In this document: piece after piece, positions 39,344 to 48,889 of the stretch
Layout: each line of letters starts with the position of its first letter
Position numbering within the stretch: the stretch's first letter is position 1
Origin: Rhodococcus marinonascens NBRC 14363
GTDB lineage: Bacteria; Actinomycetota; Actinomycetes; Mycobacteriales; Mycobacteriaceae
Length of the DNA stretch: 64,000 nucleotides
Reading direction: 5' to 3'
Assembly: GCF_001894885.1 (NCBI RefSeq)
Contig: NZ_BCXB01000004.1
Span: 62,001 to 126,000 of the forward strand
Made by a program: the position numbers and the translations under genes
Notes under the pieces: generated by a model
What the model saw: the letters and a program-made list of their open reading frames with translations, nothing else
Databases searched by the model: none
Told to the model about the DNA's origin: nothing

Positions 39344-40508
39344 TCGAGGACAGGTCGGCGAGGGCCCTTTTCCCGAGGGCGAACCCGAGATTACTGTTGG
39401 GCACGCCGGCGTAGACGGCGGTGTGGAGGAGCACCTCGCCGATCGTGTCGGAGTCGACACCTGCACGCAGGGCGGCCCGGATGTGCATGTCGAGTTCGTG
39501 CTCGTTCCCGACCGCGGTGAGGACGGCGATCGTCAGCAGTCGCCGCATCTCGCGGTCGAGTCCGGGGCGTGACCAGATGTCGCCCCATGCGGTGCGGGTG
39601 ATGAAGTCCTGGAAGGGTGCCGTGAACTCTGTGACCTCCTCGACTGAGCGATCGACATGGCCGTTACCGAGGACCGAGCGGCGCACCTTCATGCCCGCGG
39701 CATGTGCGGCCAGGCGTCCGGGTGCATATACCCCGCCGACGATGTGTTCGCGCAGCAGTGCCGTAACGGCTCCCGCCTGTTCGAGATTCGCGAGGTGGGC
39801 GGCGCCCGGCAGCACCTCGAACCGGGCGCCGGTGATGCCGTCCGCCAGGATCTGCATGACAGAGGGCGTCGTGGACGGATCCTGTTCGCCCGCGATGACC
39901 AGCGCCGGCGCCGTGATGCGCGACAGATCCGCGGTGAAGTCCCAGTCGCCGAGGGCGTCGCAGCAGGCGGCGTATCCCTCGGCGGGGGTTGATGCGATCA
40001 TGGCGCGATACCGAGCGACGAACTCCGGATCGCGTTCGGCCAATTCCTCGCTGAACCACCGTGCGACAACAGAATCGGCGAGCGATGCGGGACCGTCGGA
40101 GCGCGAGGCAGCGGCCTGTTCGATCCAGGCCTGCGGCTCCCCGAATTTCGCAGCCGTACACAGCAGCGACAGCGACAGCACCCGGCGGGGAGCGTTCACG
40201 CCCAGCCATTGACCGATCGCACCCCCCATCGACAGCCCTACGATATGCGCGGCGTCGACTCGGAGGGAGTCGAGGAGGGCAAGCACGTCCTCGGACAGTT
40301 CGCGCACTGAGTACGGGCCGTCTGGAACCGGCGACTCTCCGTGGCCGCGCTGATCTACTGCGACGACCCGGCATTCATCCGACAGTGCGGCGACCTGCGG
40401 GTCCCACATGGATCGGTTTGAGCCCAGCGATCCGAGCAAGACCACTACGGGGGCGTTCGCCGACCCGTTCCGAGGTCCGGAGATTTCGTGTGCGAGTGCG
40501 ATTGTCAT
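39267..40508 (-). CDS. pcaL: Fused 3-oxoadipate enol-lactonase / 4-carboxymuconolactone decarboxylase
   Basis: This 413-residue bifunctional protein has an N-terminal alpha/beta hydrolase (1-260) with Ser93 in GLSMGGAIG, the PcaD activity that opens the enol-lactone to 3-oxoadipate. A C-terminal carboxymuconolactone decarboxylase domain (about 265-390, with GNEHELDMHIRAAL and LLHTAVYAGVP) gives the PcaC activity. The fusion was first described in Rhodococcus opacus 1CP and is a rhodococcal and streptomycete trait. The last 25 residues are a repeat tail. It overlaps pcaB and pcaR by 4 bp each. Confidence 0.96.
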   Translation of the reverse strand: MTIALAHEISGPRNGSANAPVVVLLGSLGSNRSMWDPQVAALSDECRVVAVDQRGHGESPVPDGPYSVRELSEDVLALLDSLRVDAAHIVGLSMGGAIGQWLGVNAPRRVLSLSLLCTAAKFGEPQAWIEQAAASRSDGPASLADSVVARWFSEELAERDPEFVARYRAMIASTPAEGYAACCDALGDWDFTADLSRITAPALVIAGEQDPSTTPSVMQILADGITGARFEVLPGAAHLANLEQAGAVTALLREHIVGGVYAPGRLAAHAAGMKVRRSVLGNGHVDRSVEEVTEFTAPFQDFITRTAWGDIWSRPGLDREMRRLLTIAVLTAVGNEHELDMHIRAALRAGVDSDTIGEVLLHTAVYAGVPNSNLGFALGKRALADLSSTDTGHTRVSDTGHKRVSDTEEDFRT

Positions 40509-41857
40509 CGCGTTCCTTTCGGACCGCGAGCCACTGTGTCCAGTGCACGGTCGACGATGTCTTGAGCGTGACCGAGATAGCCGGCCGGGTCGAGTAGGGC
40601 GCGGATCTCTTCCGCCTGCAGGTATTCGAGGAGTCTCGGATCCTCGTCGAGAGGGTGTTCACTCCTACATGCGGCGGTGACGAGATCGCGCGCGGAGTCG
40701 GTGTGGGCGGACAGGTGGCCGGTGACCCGTTCGGCGAGAATTGAGCCGCCAGTGATGTCGAGATTGCGGGCCATGGCCTCGGGGTGGACGGTCAGCCCGC
40801 CGAGTGAGTCGGCGATGCGCGCCACCGCACCGCCGGTGAGGCGCAGGAGATCCGTGAGCGTTTCCCATTCGGCGTGCCAGGCACCCGAGGCGCGCTGCTG
40901 CTCGTGATCCATCGAGCCGAGGATCGTGGCGACGAGTCCGGGGATGCGCCGCGCCGCCGCGCGGGCCGAGATCGCGGCCACCGAATTGCGTTTGTGCGGC
41001 ATCGCGGAGGACCCGCCGGGCAATCCCTCGCTGATCTCGCCGACCTCGGTCGACGAGAGGAATACGATGTCGGCGGCAATTTTAGACACTGCTCCGGCCA
41101 CCGTTCCGAGCGCCGACGCGAGCAGCGCGATGCGGGTGCGGTCGGTGTGCCAGGGCACGTCCTGACGGGGCAGTCCCAGTTCGTCGGCGAGCGCGTCGGC
41201 CACGTCGAACCCGTGGGGATATAGCGCGGCGGAAGTTCCCGCCGCGCCGCCGAGTTGCACGGGCAGGGCGACGAGTGCATCGAACAGTGCCCGAGAAGCC
41301 CTGTGCAGCGCGGTCATCCATCCGGCTGCGAGCACCCCGAACGTGGTTGGAACGGCCTGCTGGCCGAGTGTGCGACCGGCGATCGGGGTGGTGCGCTGGG
41401 CCCGCGCGAGCGCCTCGGCGCAGAGGACGGCCTCATCCAGCGACGCGAGGATGTGCGCACCCGACCGACGGCACAGCAGCACCAGCGCAGTATCGAGAAT
41501 GTCCTGACTCGTCGCGCCCTTGTGCAGGTGATCGGCAGGCACACCGGGGTAGGCTGCGGCGACGGCGCTGCGGAGCAACTTCACGAGGGGGATGACGGGA
41601 TTGCCGCCCGCTGCGGCTGCCACGCCGAGGGCGCCGATGTCGACGGTGTCGGCCGAGACGATCCTTCCGAGGACCGAGGAGATGGTGTCGGCGGACGCCA
41701 CGGGGATGACATCGCATTTCGCCTCCGCGCGGGCCAGTGCCGCCTCGACCTCGACCATCGCGGTCACCCAGGCCCGGTCGGAGAGCAGGGACGACAACTC
41801 GCCGGCACCGAACGTTGGATCGAACAGGGCGCCACGAGATGGTTCCGGGGGGTTCAT
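40505..41857 (-). CDS. pcaB: 3-carboxy-cis,cis-muconate cycloisomerase
   Basis: This 450-residue member of the fumarase/adenylosuccinate lyase superfamily has the flexible loop signature GGSSAMPHKRN, in which the Ser is the likely catalytic base. GATSQDILDTALVL is also characteristic. It converts 3-carboxymuconate to 4-carboxymuconolactone, the second ring-cleavage step after PcaGH. The stop/start overlap with pcaL is 4 bp, and pcaG ends 29 bases upstream. Confidence 0.94.
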   Translation of the reverse strand: MNPPEPSRGALFDPTFGAGELSSLLSDRAWVTAMVEVEAALARAEAKCDVIPVASADTISSVLGRIVSADTVDIGALGVAAAAGGNPVIPLVKLLRSAVAAAYPGVPADHLHKGATSQDILDTALVLLCRRSGAHILASLDEAVLCAEALARAQRTTPIAGRTLGQQAVPTTFGVLAAGWMTALHRASRALFDALVALPVQLGGAAGTSAALYPHGFDVADALADELGLPRQDVPWHTDRTRIALLASALGTVAGAVSKIAADIVFLSSTEVGEISEGLPGGSSAMPHKRNSVAAISARAAARRIPGLVATILGSMDHEQQRASGAWHAEWETLTDLLRLTGGAVARIADSLGGLTVHPEAMARNLDITGGSILAERVTGHLSAHTDSARDLVTAACRSEHPLDEDPRLLEYLQAEEIRALLDPAGYLGHAQDIVDRALDTVARGPKGTR

Positions 41858-41886
41858 GCGCGTCGCCTTCCTCTGGTTTCGACCGG

Positions 41887-42528
41887 CTACAGGGCGAAGA
41901 ACGGGGTCTCCCGGCCGTTCGTATTCTGTACGTGGATCGTCAGGTGGTATCCACGATCGGTCTTCTCCGCGATCAGCTTCGAGCGATCGGCTTCCGGGAC
42001 GGCGGCGAGCACCGGGTCCGACGCGTGCGCGTCGGTGTCCTCGGGGAAGTAGATCCGCGTGTAGAGGCGCTCGAGCATGCCGCGCGCGAACAATCCGACG
42101 TTGATGTGCGGGGCTTCTGTGTTGCCGTCCTCGGCAGGGAGGGCGTCGGGCTTGACTGTGTGCACCACGATCGTGCCGTTGTCGTCGGCGAACACCCGCG
42201 CCAGGCTGCGGAATCCGGCGGGGGTTGCCTCGGCCTCGCCTCGCGGATCGGCGGGACTGTTGAACCGGCCCTCGGCGTCGGCCTGCCAGGTCTCGATCAT
42301 GGCGTCGGCAATAGGTTGGCCGGCGCCGTCGATGACTGTGAAGGACACGTCAATTCGTCCGGGCGCGTCCTCAGGGAGGGCGGCGGCGCTGTTTTCCCAC
42401 GCGGGGTACAGGCCGATGTGGACGTACGGGCCGACGGTCTGGGACGGGGTGACGCCGAACGGCACCTCGTCCTGGCTCCTGGCGAAGACCGGGTACCGGG
42501 GTGCGTCGGGGTTCTGGGTGTCGATCAT
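41887..42528 (-). CDS. pcaG: Protocatechuate 3,4-dioxygenase alpha subunit
   Basis: This 213-residue intradiol dioxygenase subunit opens with a TPSQTVGPYVHIGL motif typical of PcaG. IETWQADAEGRF and PHINVGLFARGMLERLYTRIYF match the family. The alpha subunit lacks the iron-ligand set of PcaH but contributes to the active-site pocket. It starts at the same base where pcaH ends, so the subunits are translated together. Confidence 0.96.
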   Translation of the reverse strand: MIDTQNPDAPRYPVFARSQDEVPFGVTPSQTVGPYVHIGLYPAWENSAAALPEDAPGRIDVSFTVIDGAGQPIADAMIETWQADAEGRFNSPADPRGEAEATPAGFRSLARVFADDNGTIVVHTVKPDALPAEDGNTEAPHINVGLFARGMLERLYTRIYFPEDTDAHASDPVLAAVPEADRSKLIAEKTDRGYHLTIHVQNTNGRETPFFAL

Positions 42529-43256
42529 CAGTGGCCCTTGCGGTCGTTGAACGGCGTGTCCTCGAACGGGGTTGGGTCCTGACCGCGTAGGACGATGTCG
42601 AACTTGAATCCAACGGCCCAGTTCTCACGGGTCTGGTCGTAGTCGAACGCGGCGATCATCCGTTCGCGGGCAGCCTCGGGTACCGAGTTGTAGATCGGGT
42701 CCTGGAAGAAGAACGGATCGTCCGGAAAGTACATCTGCGTGACGAGGCGTTGGGTGAATGCCTGACCGAACAGGGAGTAGTGGATGTGGGCTGGGCGCCA
42801 TGCGTTGTGGTGGTTGCCCCACGGGTACGCACCCGGCTTGATAGTGGTGAATTCGTAATGCCCTTGTCGGTCCGTCATGCAGCGCGCAACTCCGTTGAAG
42901 TACGGGTCGAGCGGCGCCGGCCAGGAATCGTTCTTGTGGCGGTAGCGGCCGCCAGCGTTGGCCTGCCAGACCTCGATGAGGGTGTCGGGAATGGGTCTCC
43001 CGACACTGTCGAGGACCCGGCCGTGAACGACGATGCGCTGGCCTTGCGCCTCGCCTCCGTTGGCCCGGGTCATATCGTTCTCACCCTTGGTGACGTCGGC
43101 TTCGCCGAAGACCGGACCGGTGATCTCACCGAGGCGTTGGGGGATCATGATCAGGTCGTTCTTGGGGCTGCGCAGGCGAGTCGTCTTGTACTCGGCGAAG
43201 AGCAGCGGGGCATCGGCTTCGTGCCCAGCTTGGTAGTGGACTGGCAGTTGCAGCAT
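42528..43256 (-). CDS. pcaH: Protocatechuate 3,4-dioxygenase beta subunit
   Basis: This 242-residue subunit carries the non-haem Fe(III) ligands Tyr105 (GGRYRHK), Tyr144 (GAYPWGN), His157 and His159 (RPAHIHY), with the same spacing as in Pseudomonas PcaH. The enzyme cleaves protocatechuate between the two hydroxyl groups with O2 to give 3-carboxy-cis,cis-muconate. The ATG at 43256 is chosen because GAGGAC lies 7 bases ahead; a GTG 5 codons upstream overlaps that site. It is the first gene of the pcaHGBLRF unit. Confidence 0.96.
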   Translation of the reverse strand: MLQLPVHYQAGHEADAPLLFAEYKTTRLRSPKNDLIMIPQRLGEITGPVFGEADVTKGENDMTRANGGEAQGQRIVVHGRVLDSVGRPIPDTLIEVWQANAGGRYRHKNDSWPAPLDPYFNGVARCMTDRQGHYEFTTIKPGAYPWGNHHNAWRPAHIHYSLFGQAFTQRLVTQMYFPDDPFFFQDPIYNSVPEAARERMIAAFDYDQTRENWAVGFKFDIVLRGQDPTPFEDTPFNDRKGH

Positions 43257-43407
43257 GAAACAAGTCCTCACGTTCTTGATGTGAACAGTTGGCCGCTAGT
43301 CGCACATAGTAGCCCTAGCTTTGTGATCTGGCCAACAGAAGAAGGCGATATGTTCGCGATGTGGAACTCTGTTCACTTGTCGAACATAATGGGGTAGCGT
43401 GGCGCGC
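43257..43407. promoter_or_regulatory. Divergent pcaH-pcaI control region
   Basis: The region holds several dyads: GTTGGCC (43288-43294) with GGCCAAC (43330-43336), TGTTCG (43351-43356) with CGAACA (43381-43386), and GTGGAAC-TC-TGTTCAC between the latter. CATAAT (43385-43390) is a good -10 for pcaIJ and lies inside the last dyad. These are plausible PcaR sites serving both directions; binding is inferred. Confidence 0.55.
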
Positions 43408-44157
43408 ATGGTCAACAAAGTCCTCGCAACGGCGGCCGAGGCCGTTGCCGACGTCCCGGATGGCGCCACCCTCGCAGTGGGCGGTTTCGGCCTCGTGGGT
43501 ATCCCCTCGGTCCTCATCGAAGCTCTCCTCGAACAGGGTGCGACCGATCTCGAGACGGTCAGTAACAACTGTGGTACCGACGGCTTCGGTCTGGGTCTGT
43601 TACTCGAGAAGCACCGGATTCGCCGCACGATCAGCTCGTACGTCGGTGCCAACCAGGAGTTCGCGCGTCAGTACCTCGGCGGCGAACTCGAGGTTGAGCT
43701 GACTCCGCAGGGAACCCTTGCCGAGCGCATGCGTGCGGGCGGCGCCGGTATTCCAGCCTTCTACACTCCGGCCGGCGTCGGAACACAGGTGGCCGACGGT
43801 GGCCTGCCGATCCGATACGACGGCCGGGGCGGAGTCGCCGTCGCGAGCAGTCCCAAGGAGACCCGCGAGTTCGACGGTGAGGTCTACGTCCTCGAGCGGG
43901 CCATCCGCACGGACTACGCACTCGTACACGCATGGAAGGGTGACCGTTTCGGCAATCTCGTCTACCGGGAGACGGCCCGCAACTTCAATCCGGACGCAGC
44001 GGGCGCCGGACGCGTCACCATCGCACAGGTCGAGTACCTCGTGGAACCCGGCGAGATCGACCCCGCCGAGGTGCACACCCCCGGTATCTTCGTTCAGCGC
44101 GTGGTCGAGATCGGCAAGCAGGAAACGGGAATCGAGAACAGGACGGTGCAGGCATGA
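43408..44157 (+). CDS. pcaI: 3-oxoadipate CoA-transferase subunit A
   Basis: This 249-residue CoA-transferase alpha subunit has [20 protein letters not shown], represented by VGGFGLVG, the CoA-binding glycine motif, and [15 protein letters not shown]. The beta subunit gene follows with a 4-bp overlap. With PcaJ it moves CoA from succinyl-CoA to 3-oxoadipate. The ATG gives the family N terminus ([13 protein letters not shown]). A GTG at 43399, almost on the predicted transcript start, could give a leaderless start with three more residues. Confidence 0.94.
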   Translation: MVNKVLATAAEAVADVPDGATLAVGGFGLVGIPSVLIEALLEQGATDLETVSNNCGTDGFGLGLLLEKHRIRRTISSYVGANQEFARQYLGGELEVELTPQGTLAERMRAGGAGIPAFYTPAGVGTQVADGGLPIRYDGRGGVAVASSPKETREFDGEVYVLERAIRTDYALVHAWKGDRFGNLVYRETARNFNPDAAGAGRVTIAQVEYLVEPGEIDPAEVHTPGIFVQRVVEIGKQETGIENRTVQA

Positions 44158-44795
44158 GTTGGACGCGAGACGAGATGGCGGCCCGGGTCGCTGCCGAACT
44201 CGAGGCCGGGCAGTACGTCAATCTGGGCATCGGAATGCCGACCTTGATCCCCGGCCATATTCCGCCCGGCATGGACGTAATCCTGCACTCGGAGAACGGC
44301 ATTCTCGGCGTGGGGCCGTACCCTGCCGACGGCGAGTTGGACCCCGAACTGATCAACGCGGGTAAGGAGACCATCACCGTGGTTCCGGGTGGCGCTTTCT
44401 TCTCGTCCTCCGACTCGTTCGGGATGATCCGCGGCGGCAGCGTCGACGTCGCAGTCCTCGGTGCCATGCAGGTCAGCAGCCGCGGCGACCTGTCCAACTG
44501 GATGGTCCCGGGCGCCATGGTCAAAGGTATGGGCGGTGCGATGGACCTCGTCCACGGCGCCGGCAAGGTCATCGTGATGATGGATCATGTCACCAGGAAG
44601 GGTGAGCACAAGATCCTCGAGGAATGCACGTTGCCGTACACCGGCAAGTGCTGCGTCCAGACGATCGTCACCGACCTTGCCGTCATCGACGTCACCCCCG
44701 AAGGCTTGAGGCTCGTCGAGACCGCCCCCGGCCACAGCAGCTCGGAGGTCCAGGCGGCCACCGGAGCGACATTGTTGGTCGACGTCACCGTCTAG
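44154..44795 (+). CDS. pcaJ: 3-oxoadipate CoA-transferase subunit B
   Basis: This 213-residue beta subunit has the catalytic Glu in the SENG motif ([12 protein letters not shown]) and the typical [11 protein letters not shown]. It completes the PcaIJ transferase. The start overlaps the pcaI stop by 4 bp. A SCOT-type acetoacetate transferase is the main alternative, but the pca context favours 3-oxoadipate. Confidence 0.94.
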   Translation: MSWTRDEMAARVAAELEAGQYVNLGIGMPTLIPGHIPPGMDVILHSENGILGVGPYPADGELDPELINAGKETITVVPGGAFFSSSDSFGMIRGGSVDVAVLGAMQVSSRGDLSNWMVPGAMVKGMGGAMDLVHGAGKVIVMMDHVTRKGEHKILEECTLPYTGKCCVQTIVTDLAVIDVTPEGLRLVETAPGHSSSEVQAATGATLLVDVTV

Positions 44796-44818
44796 TCGAA
44801 GCCCGTTCATCAGACTCC

Positions 44819-44837
44819 TTAGGATAGGCTCGCCAAG
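44819..44837 (+). promoter_or_regulatory. IdeR/DtxR-type iron box
   Basis: TTAGGATAGGCTCGCCAAG matches 14 of 19 positions of the IdeR consensus TTAGGTTAGGCTAACCTAA, including TTAGG and TAGGCT. It lies 45 bases before the siderophore-binding lipoprotein gene, so that gene should be repressed when iron is sufficient. Confidence 0.7.
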
Positions 44838-44882
44838 CTTTGACGAATGGAAACGTACACCGGGCAGACGAGAGGTCGACGC

Positions 44883-45890
44883 ATGAACAAGGGTGAACAG
44901 GGGATCGGTCTGACTCGGCGTGGTTTCCTCGTGGGCGCCGGGGGAGCGCTGCTGGCGTTCGCCGCGGCCTGCAGCAGTTCGGACGGCGACGAGACCGTCG
45001 TAGAGGCAGGCGGACCCCTCGTCGCGCACAAGTACGGCGAGACCCGAGTGCCGGTCGATCCGCAGCGCATCGTGAGCGTCGGTTACAACGACCAGGACAC
45101 CATCCTCGCTCTCGGTGGCACCCTGGTCGGCACGTTCGACTGGTACGGCGACTACCCCTACGGTGTGTGGCCGTGGGCTCAGGATCTCCTGGGTGACTCG
45201 GAACCGGAGATCGTCGGTGCGGCGTCCACCGGAATCAACTTCGAGAAAGTTGCGGCGGCCAACCCCGATCTGGTGGTCGGCACCTATTCCGGTCTCACCC
45301 AGGCGCAGTACGACACTCTGACCGCGATCGCGCCGACGGTGGCGCAGCCCAAGGGCTTCGCCGACTACGGTGTCCCGTGGCAGGACCAGACGACGATGCT
45401 CGGCGACACCCTTGGCAAGAGGGAAAAGGCCGCCGAGTTGGTGTCCGCCGTCGAGAGGCAGTTCGCGGACGTCCAGGCCGCCAACCCGGCGTTCGCCGGC
45501 AAGACTGTCCTCGTGGGCGCTCTCAAGGGTCCGGGTCAGTTCGGCGTGTACGGTTCCGAGGACCCGAAGGTCCGCTTCTTCACGGAACTCGGATTTGTCA
45601 ATCCTGCTGTGACGGAACAGATCACCGGAAACTTTGCGGAGATCAGCACCGAGCAGTTGTCGCTGGCGGATGTCGACCTCCTCGTGTGGTACGCAGGCGG
45701 AGGATTTGGTGACAAACTCCGAGCGGAACTCGACAAGACGCCGATCTATCAGGAGTTGGACGTGGTCAAGGCCGGCCGCACCATCGTCCTCGAGGACGAT
45801 GCCGCCGAGGCGATGGCATGGAGCACAGTGCTGAGCCTGCCCTACGCGTTGAACGAGATCCCGCCGCGGGTGGCGCCCCTGCTTCCCTGA
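44883..45890 (+). CDS. Iron-siderophore ABC transporter substrate-binding lipoprotein
   Basis: This 335-residue protein has a Tat-type signal (TRRGFLVG) followed by a lipobox ending in Cys30 (FAAACSSS), so it is exported folded and lipid-anchored outside the membrane. The mature part is a periplasmic-binding-protein fold of the FepB/FhuD class (RIVSVGYNDQDTILALGG, PDLVVGTYSGLTQ, TVAQPKGFADYG). It captures Fe(III)-siderophores. No permease or ATPase gene is adjacent, so it must share a transporter encoded elsewhere. An iron box lies in its promoter region. Confidence 0.93.
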   Translation: MNKGEQGIGLTRRGFLVGAGGALLAFAAACSSSDGDETVVEAGGPLVAHKYGETRVPVDPQRIVSVGYNDQDTILALGGTLVGTFDWYGDYPYGVWPWAQDLLGDSEPEIVGAASTGINFEKVAAANPDLVVGTYSGLTQAQYDTLTAIAPTVAQPKGFADYGVPWQDQTTMLGDTLGKREKAAELVSAVERQFADVQAANPAFAGKTVLVGALKGPGQFGVYGSEDPKVRFFTELGFVNPAVTEQITGNFAEISTEQLSLADVDLLVWYAGGGFGDKLRAELDKTPIYQELDVVKAGRTIVLEDDAAEAMAWSTVLSLPYALNEIPPRVAPLLP

Positions 45891-45954
45891 GTCCCTGCTC
45901 CTCTCAGGCTCGGATGCTCTCGCGGTGTCGACCCCCGTGTCGTAGCCTCGGATC

Positions 45955-46563
45955 ATGAGAATTTCCGTACGGCCGGGACGCAGATCCGACGTCAATGCGT
46001 TGTCGACTGTGCTGAGCGATGCTTTCGACGACGACCCGGTGATTTCCTGGCTGTACCCGGACGAGAAGGAGCGCCGGGTCGGTCTACCGCGACTCTTTGC
46101 CGCGTTCACTCGACATCACCACCTTGCCGGTGGCGGCGTCGAAGTGGCTGTCGGCGACGACGGCGCTATCGGTGGCGCGACTCTGTGGGATCCGCCCGCT
46201 GGCTGGCAGCATTCGCGGCTCTCGAACTGGATGATGACGCCGGCGCTGATCCGCGCTCTGCGTGGGCGCCGGCAAGTCGGCGAAGACATCGACACCGCTC
46301 TCCACACGGCTCATCCGGCCGAACTCCACTGGTATCTCGCGACAATCGGTACGGGGACCGCGGTCCGTGGGCGTGGATACGGGCAGGCGCTGCTGGCCTC
46401 GCGGCTCGAACGTTGTGACCGCGAACTCGTCCCGGCCTACCTCGAATCCAGCAAGGCGAGCAACATCCCCTATTACGAGCGGTTCGGCTTCGAGGTCACC
46501 GGTGAGATCGTGATCCCTGGCGGCGGTCCCACCCTGTACGCGATGTGGCGCGACCCTCGGTGA
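45955..46563 (+). CDS. GNAT family N-acetyltransferase
   Basis: This 202-residue protein has GNAT motif A, GTAVRGRGYGQALLASRLERC (key residues R-G-x-G-x-A for acetyl-CoA phosphate binding). Motif B is AYLESSKASNIPYYERFGFEV. The N terminus (ISVRPGRRSDVNALSTVLSDAF) is the usual GNAT front end. The substrate is unknown. It is co-directional with its neighbours and 64 bases after the binding-protein gene. Confidence 0.85.
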   Translation: MRISVRPGRRSDVNALSTVLSDAFDDDPVISWLYPDEKERRVGLPRLFAAFTRHHHLAGGGVEVAVGDDGAIGGATLWDPPAGWQHSRLSNWMMTPALIRALRGRRQVGEDIDTALHTAHPAELHWYLATIGTGTAVRGRGYGQALLASRLERCDRELVPAYLESSKASNIPYYERFGFEVTGEIVIPGGGPTLYAMWRDPR

Positions 46564-46602
46564 TGTCCGACACCGCGCGACGGTTCGTGATACGAACGAC
46601 TC

Positions 46603-48648
46603 GTGACCGCGATTCCTGAACTTCACGCCGGAACCCCATTCGACGACCTCGATGACTATCTCGCGCTCGGCCGAGTCAGCGGGCTCGCGCTGTCTCCGGA
46701 CGGGCAACGACTCGTCGTCGCGCAGGCGACGCTCGACAAGAAATTGACCAAATACGTCACCGCCCTCTGGGAGATCGACCCTGGTGGAGAGGTTGCGGCG
46801 CGCCGGTTGACACGGGGCCGAACCGGGGAGTCCAACGCGACGTTCACCAGCGACGGCGATCTCCTCTTCACAGCTTCCCGTCCGGCGCAGGACGAGGACG
46901 CGGCGCCCGACGCTCTGTGGCGACTGCCCGCCGACGGGGGTGAGGCGGTGATCATCGCCTGCCGCGGCGGAGGAATTGCCGGTGTCCGCGCAGCGCGCGG
47001 CGCCTCCCGGTTCGTCGTCACCACCGGCATGTTGGGGCCATCGGGCGAGGTTGCCGACGACGAACGGGTGCGCGCCGAACGCAAAGACAAGAAAGTGTCG
47101 GCGATCCTGCACTCGGGATTCCCGATCCGCTACCGGGACCACGATCTCGGCCCGGATGTGCCTCATCTGCTGTCTGCCTCACTGGACAAGTTTGATGAGA
47201 CCGGGGACGAGTCCGAATTGACCGACCTGACTCCGATGCCGGGTTCGGCCCTGCGGGAGGCGAACTATGCGCTGAGTGATGACGGCACCTTCGTCGTCAC
47301 CTCGTGGGCGGTTCCAGGTCCGGCGGCGTCGATTCGGAACACCCTGGTGCGCATAGACACCGAGACGGGCGCCCGCATCGTCCTCGTCGACGACGACGCA
47401 GCAGACGTGTCGGACCCGGCGATCTCGCCCGACGGACGGCACGTCGTGTTCACGAGGGAATCGCATGCGACGGCGGACTCCGCGCCTCGATTCACCCTGC
47501 ACCGGTACAGCTTCGACACCGGTTCGGTAAGCGAGGTCGCGTCGGGGTGGGATCGGTGGGCTACCTCCGTTTCCTGGCTGCCGGACGGGTCCGGGCTCGT
47601 GGTGACGGCCGACGATCATGGTCGTGGTCCGATCTTCGTGATCCTCGAGGGTTCGGATCCCACCCCGGTGACGGCCGACGACTTCAGCTACACCGATCTT
47701 CAGGTAGCTCCCGACGGCTCCACCGTATTTGCGCTTCGGGCTTCCTACGTGGCGCCACCGCACCCAGTTCGTATCGACATCGGCACCGGCACGGTGTCGC
47801 TACTCGAAGCGCCGGCAGAATTTCCGGAACTGCCGGGTACGTTGAGCGAGATCGAGACCGTCGCCCCCGACGGCGCCACCATCCGGGCATGGGTGGCGAT
47901 GCCGACCGGAGCCGCAGCGCACGCGCCGGTTCCCTTGGTGCTGTGGGTGCACGGCGGGCCACTGGGGTCGTGGAACACGTGGGCCTGGCGGTGGAACCCG
48001 TGGTTGCTGGTGGCGCGCGGATACGCGATCTTACTGCCTGATCCGGCTCTGTCCACCGGTTACGGGCAGGAGTTCGTCGAGCGGGGTTGGGGTAAATGGG
48101 GGAGAGCCCCGTTCACGGATCTCATGGCGATCACTGATGCGGCGGTAGCGTTGCCGGAAATCGACGACAAGCGCACCGCTGCGATGGGCGGGTCGTTCGG
48201 TGGGTACATGGCCAACTGGATTGCCGGCCACACCGATCGGTTCAAAGCGATCGTCACACACGCGAGCCTATGGGCGCTGGACCAGTTCGCTCCCACTACC
48301 GACGCCGCGTGGTATTGGCAGAGGGAGATGACACCCGAGATGGCGGTGGAGAACTCGCCACACCTGTATGTTGCGGATATTATCACTCCGATGCTGGTGA
48401 TTCACGGCGACAAGGACTTTCGAGTACCGATCAGCGACGGGCTGAGGCTGTGGTTCGAGTTGCTGTCCGAGTCGGGGTTGCCTGCCGACGACGAGGGCCG
48501 CACCGACCACCGCTTTCTTTACTTCCCGGACGAGAACCACTGGATCCTCAGCCCGCAGAACGCGAAAGTTTGGTACCAGGTCGTGCTCGCGTTCCTGTCG
48601 GAGCATGTGCTGGGGGAGGACGCGGCGCTACCCGAGGTCCTCGGGTAG
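46603..48648 (+). CDS. S9 family serine peptidase (acylaminoacyl/dipeptidyl peptidase-like)
   Basis: This 681-residue two-domain protein has an N-terminal beta-propeller (about 1-420, with TolB-like strand repeats such as ISPDGRHVVFTRES). A C-terminal alpha/beta hydrolase has the nucleophile motif GGSFGGYMAN and oxyanion WVHGGP. The final DENHWI provides the catalytic His and IHGDKDFRVP the Asp. It would release short peptides in the cytosol. The start is GTG. No signal peptide is visible. Confidence 0.9.
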   Translation: MTAIPELHAGTPFDDLDDYLALGRVSGLALSPDGQRLVVAQATLDKKLTKYVTALWEIDPGGEVAARRLTRGRTGESNATFTSDGDLLFTASRPAQDEDAAPDALWRLPADGGEAVIIACRGGGIAGVRAARGASRFVVTTGMLGPSGEVADDERVRAERKDKKVSAILHSGFPIRYRDHDLGPDVPHLLSASLDKFDETGDESELTDLTPMPGSALREANYALSDDGTFVVTSWAVPGPAASIRNTLVRIDTETGARIVLVDDDAADVSDPAISPDGRHVVFTRESHATADSAPRFTLHRYSFDTGSVSEVASGWDRWATSVSWLPDGSGLVVTADDHGRGPIFVILEGSDPTPVTADDFSYTDLQVAPDGSTVFALRASYVAPPHPVRIDIGTGTVSLLEAPAEFPELPGTLSEIETVAPDGATIRAWVAMPTGAAAHAPVPLVLWVHGGPLGSWNTWAWRWNPWLLVARGYAILLPDPALSTGYGQEFVERGWGKWGRAPFTDLMAITDAAVALPEIDDKRTAAMGGSFGGYMANWIAGHTDRFKAIVTHASLWALDQFAPTTDAAWYWQREMTPEMAVENSPHLYVADIITPMLVIHGDKDFRVPISDGLRLWFELLSESGLPADDEGRTDHRFLYFPDENHWILSPQNAKVWYQVVLAFLSEHVLGEDAALPEVLG

Positions 48649-48834
48649 CAGCCTGGCGCGGTCGCGCTCGACACCGTGGATTTCCCGACAATCCGACACT
48701 CCGATACGGCACGGGGGCCCGACGATCTCTCGACAATTGTGGTCAGATTGGACTGTGGCCGGAGCGCTGTCGAATCGAACGGGATGTGCGACACGTCCCA
48801 AGGATGCAGTGAAGAAGCGGTTCTCTCGCTACGG

Positions 48835-48878
48835 TGTTCGATACGTACCCCGAATGTGTTCGATACGTACCCCGAATG
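48835..48878 (+). repeat. Exact 22-bp tandem duplication upstream of the IHF gene
   Basis: The same 22 bases (starting TGTTCGATACGTACC and ending CGAATG) occur twice with no gap at 48835-48856 and 48857-48878. Each copy contains a TTCG...CGAA dyad around TACGTA. The second copy ends 2 bases before the AAGGAG ribosome site. Confidence 0.95.
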
Positions 48879-48889
48879 AAGGAGAAATC

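Noticed and set aside
44094-46109. 671-residue open frame on the minus strand across pcaIJ and the siderophore-binding gene
   Set aside because: It is antisense to three well-supported genes and arises from GC-rich codon bias. It has no family motif and no ribosome site.
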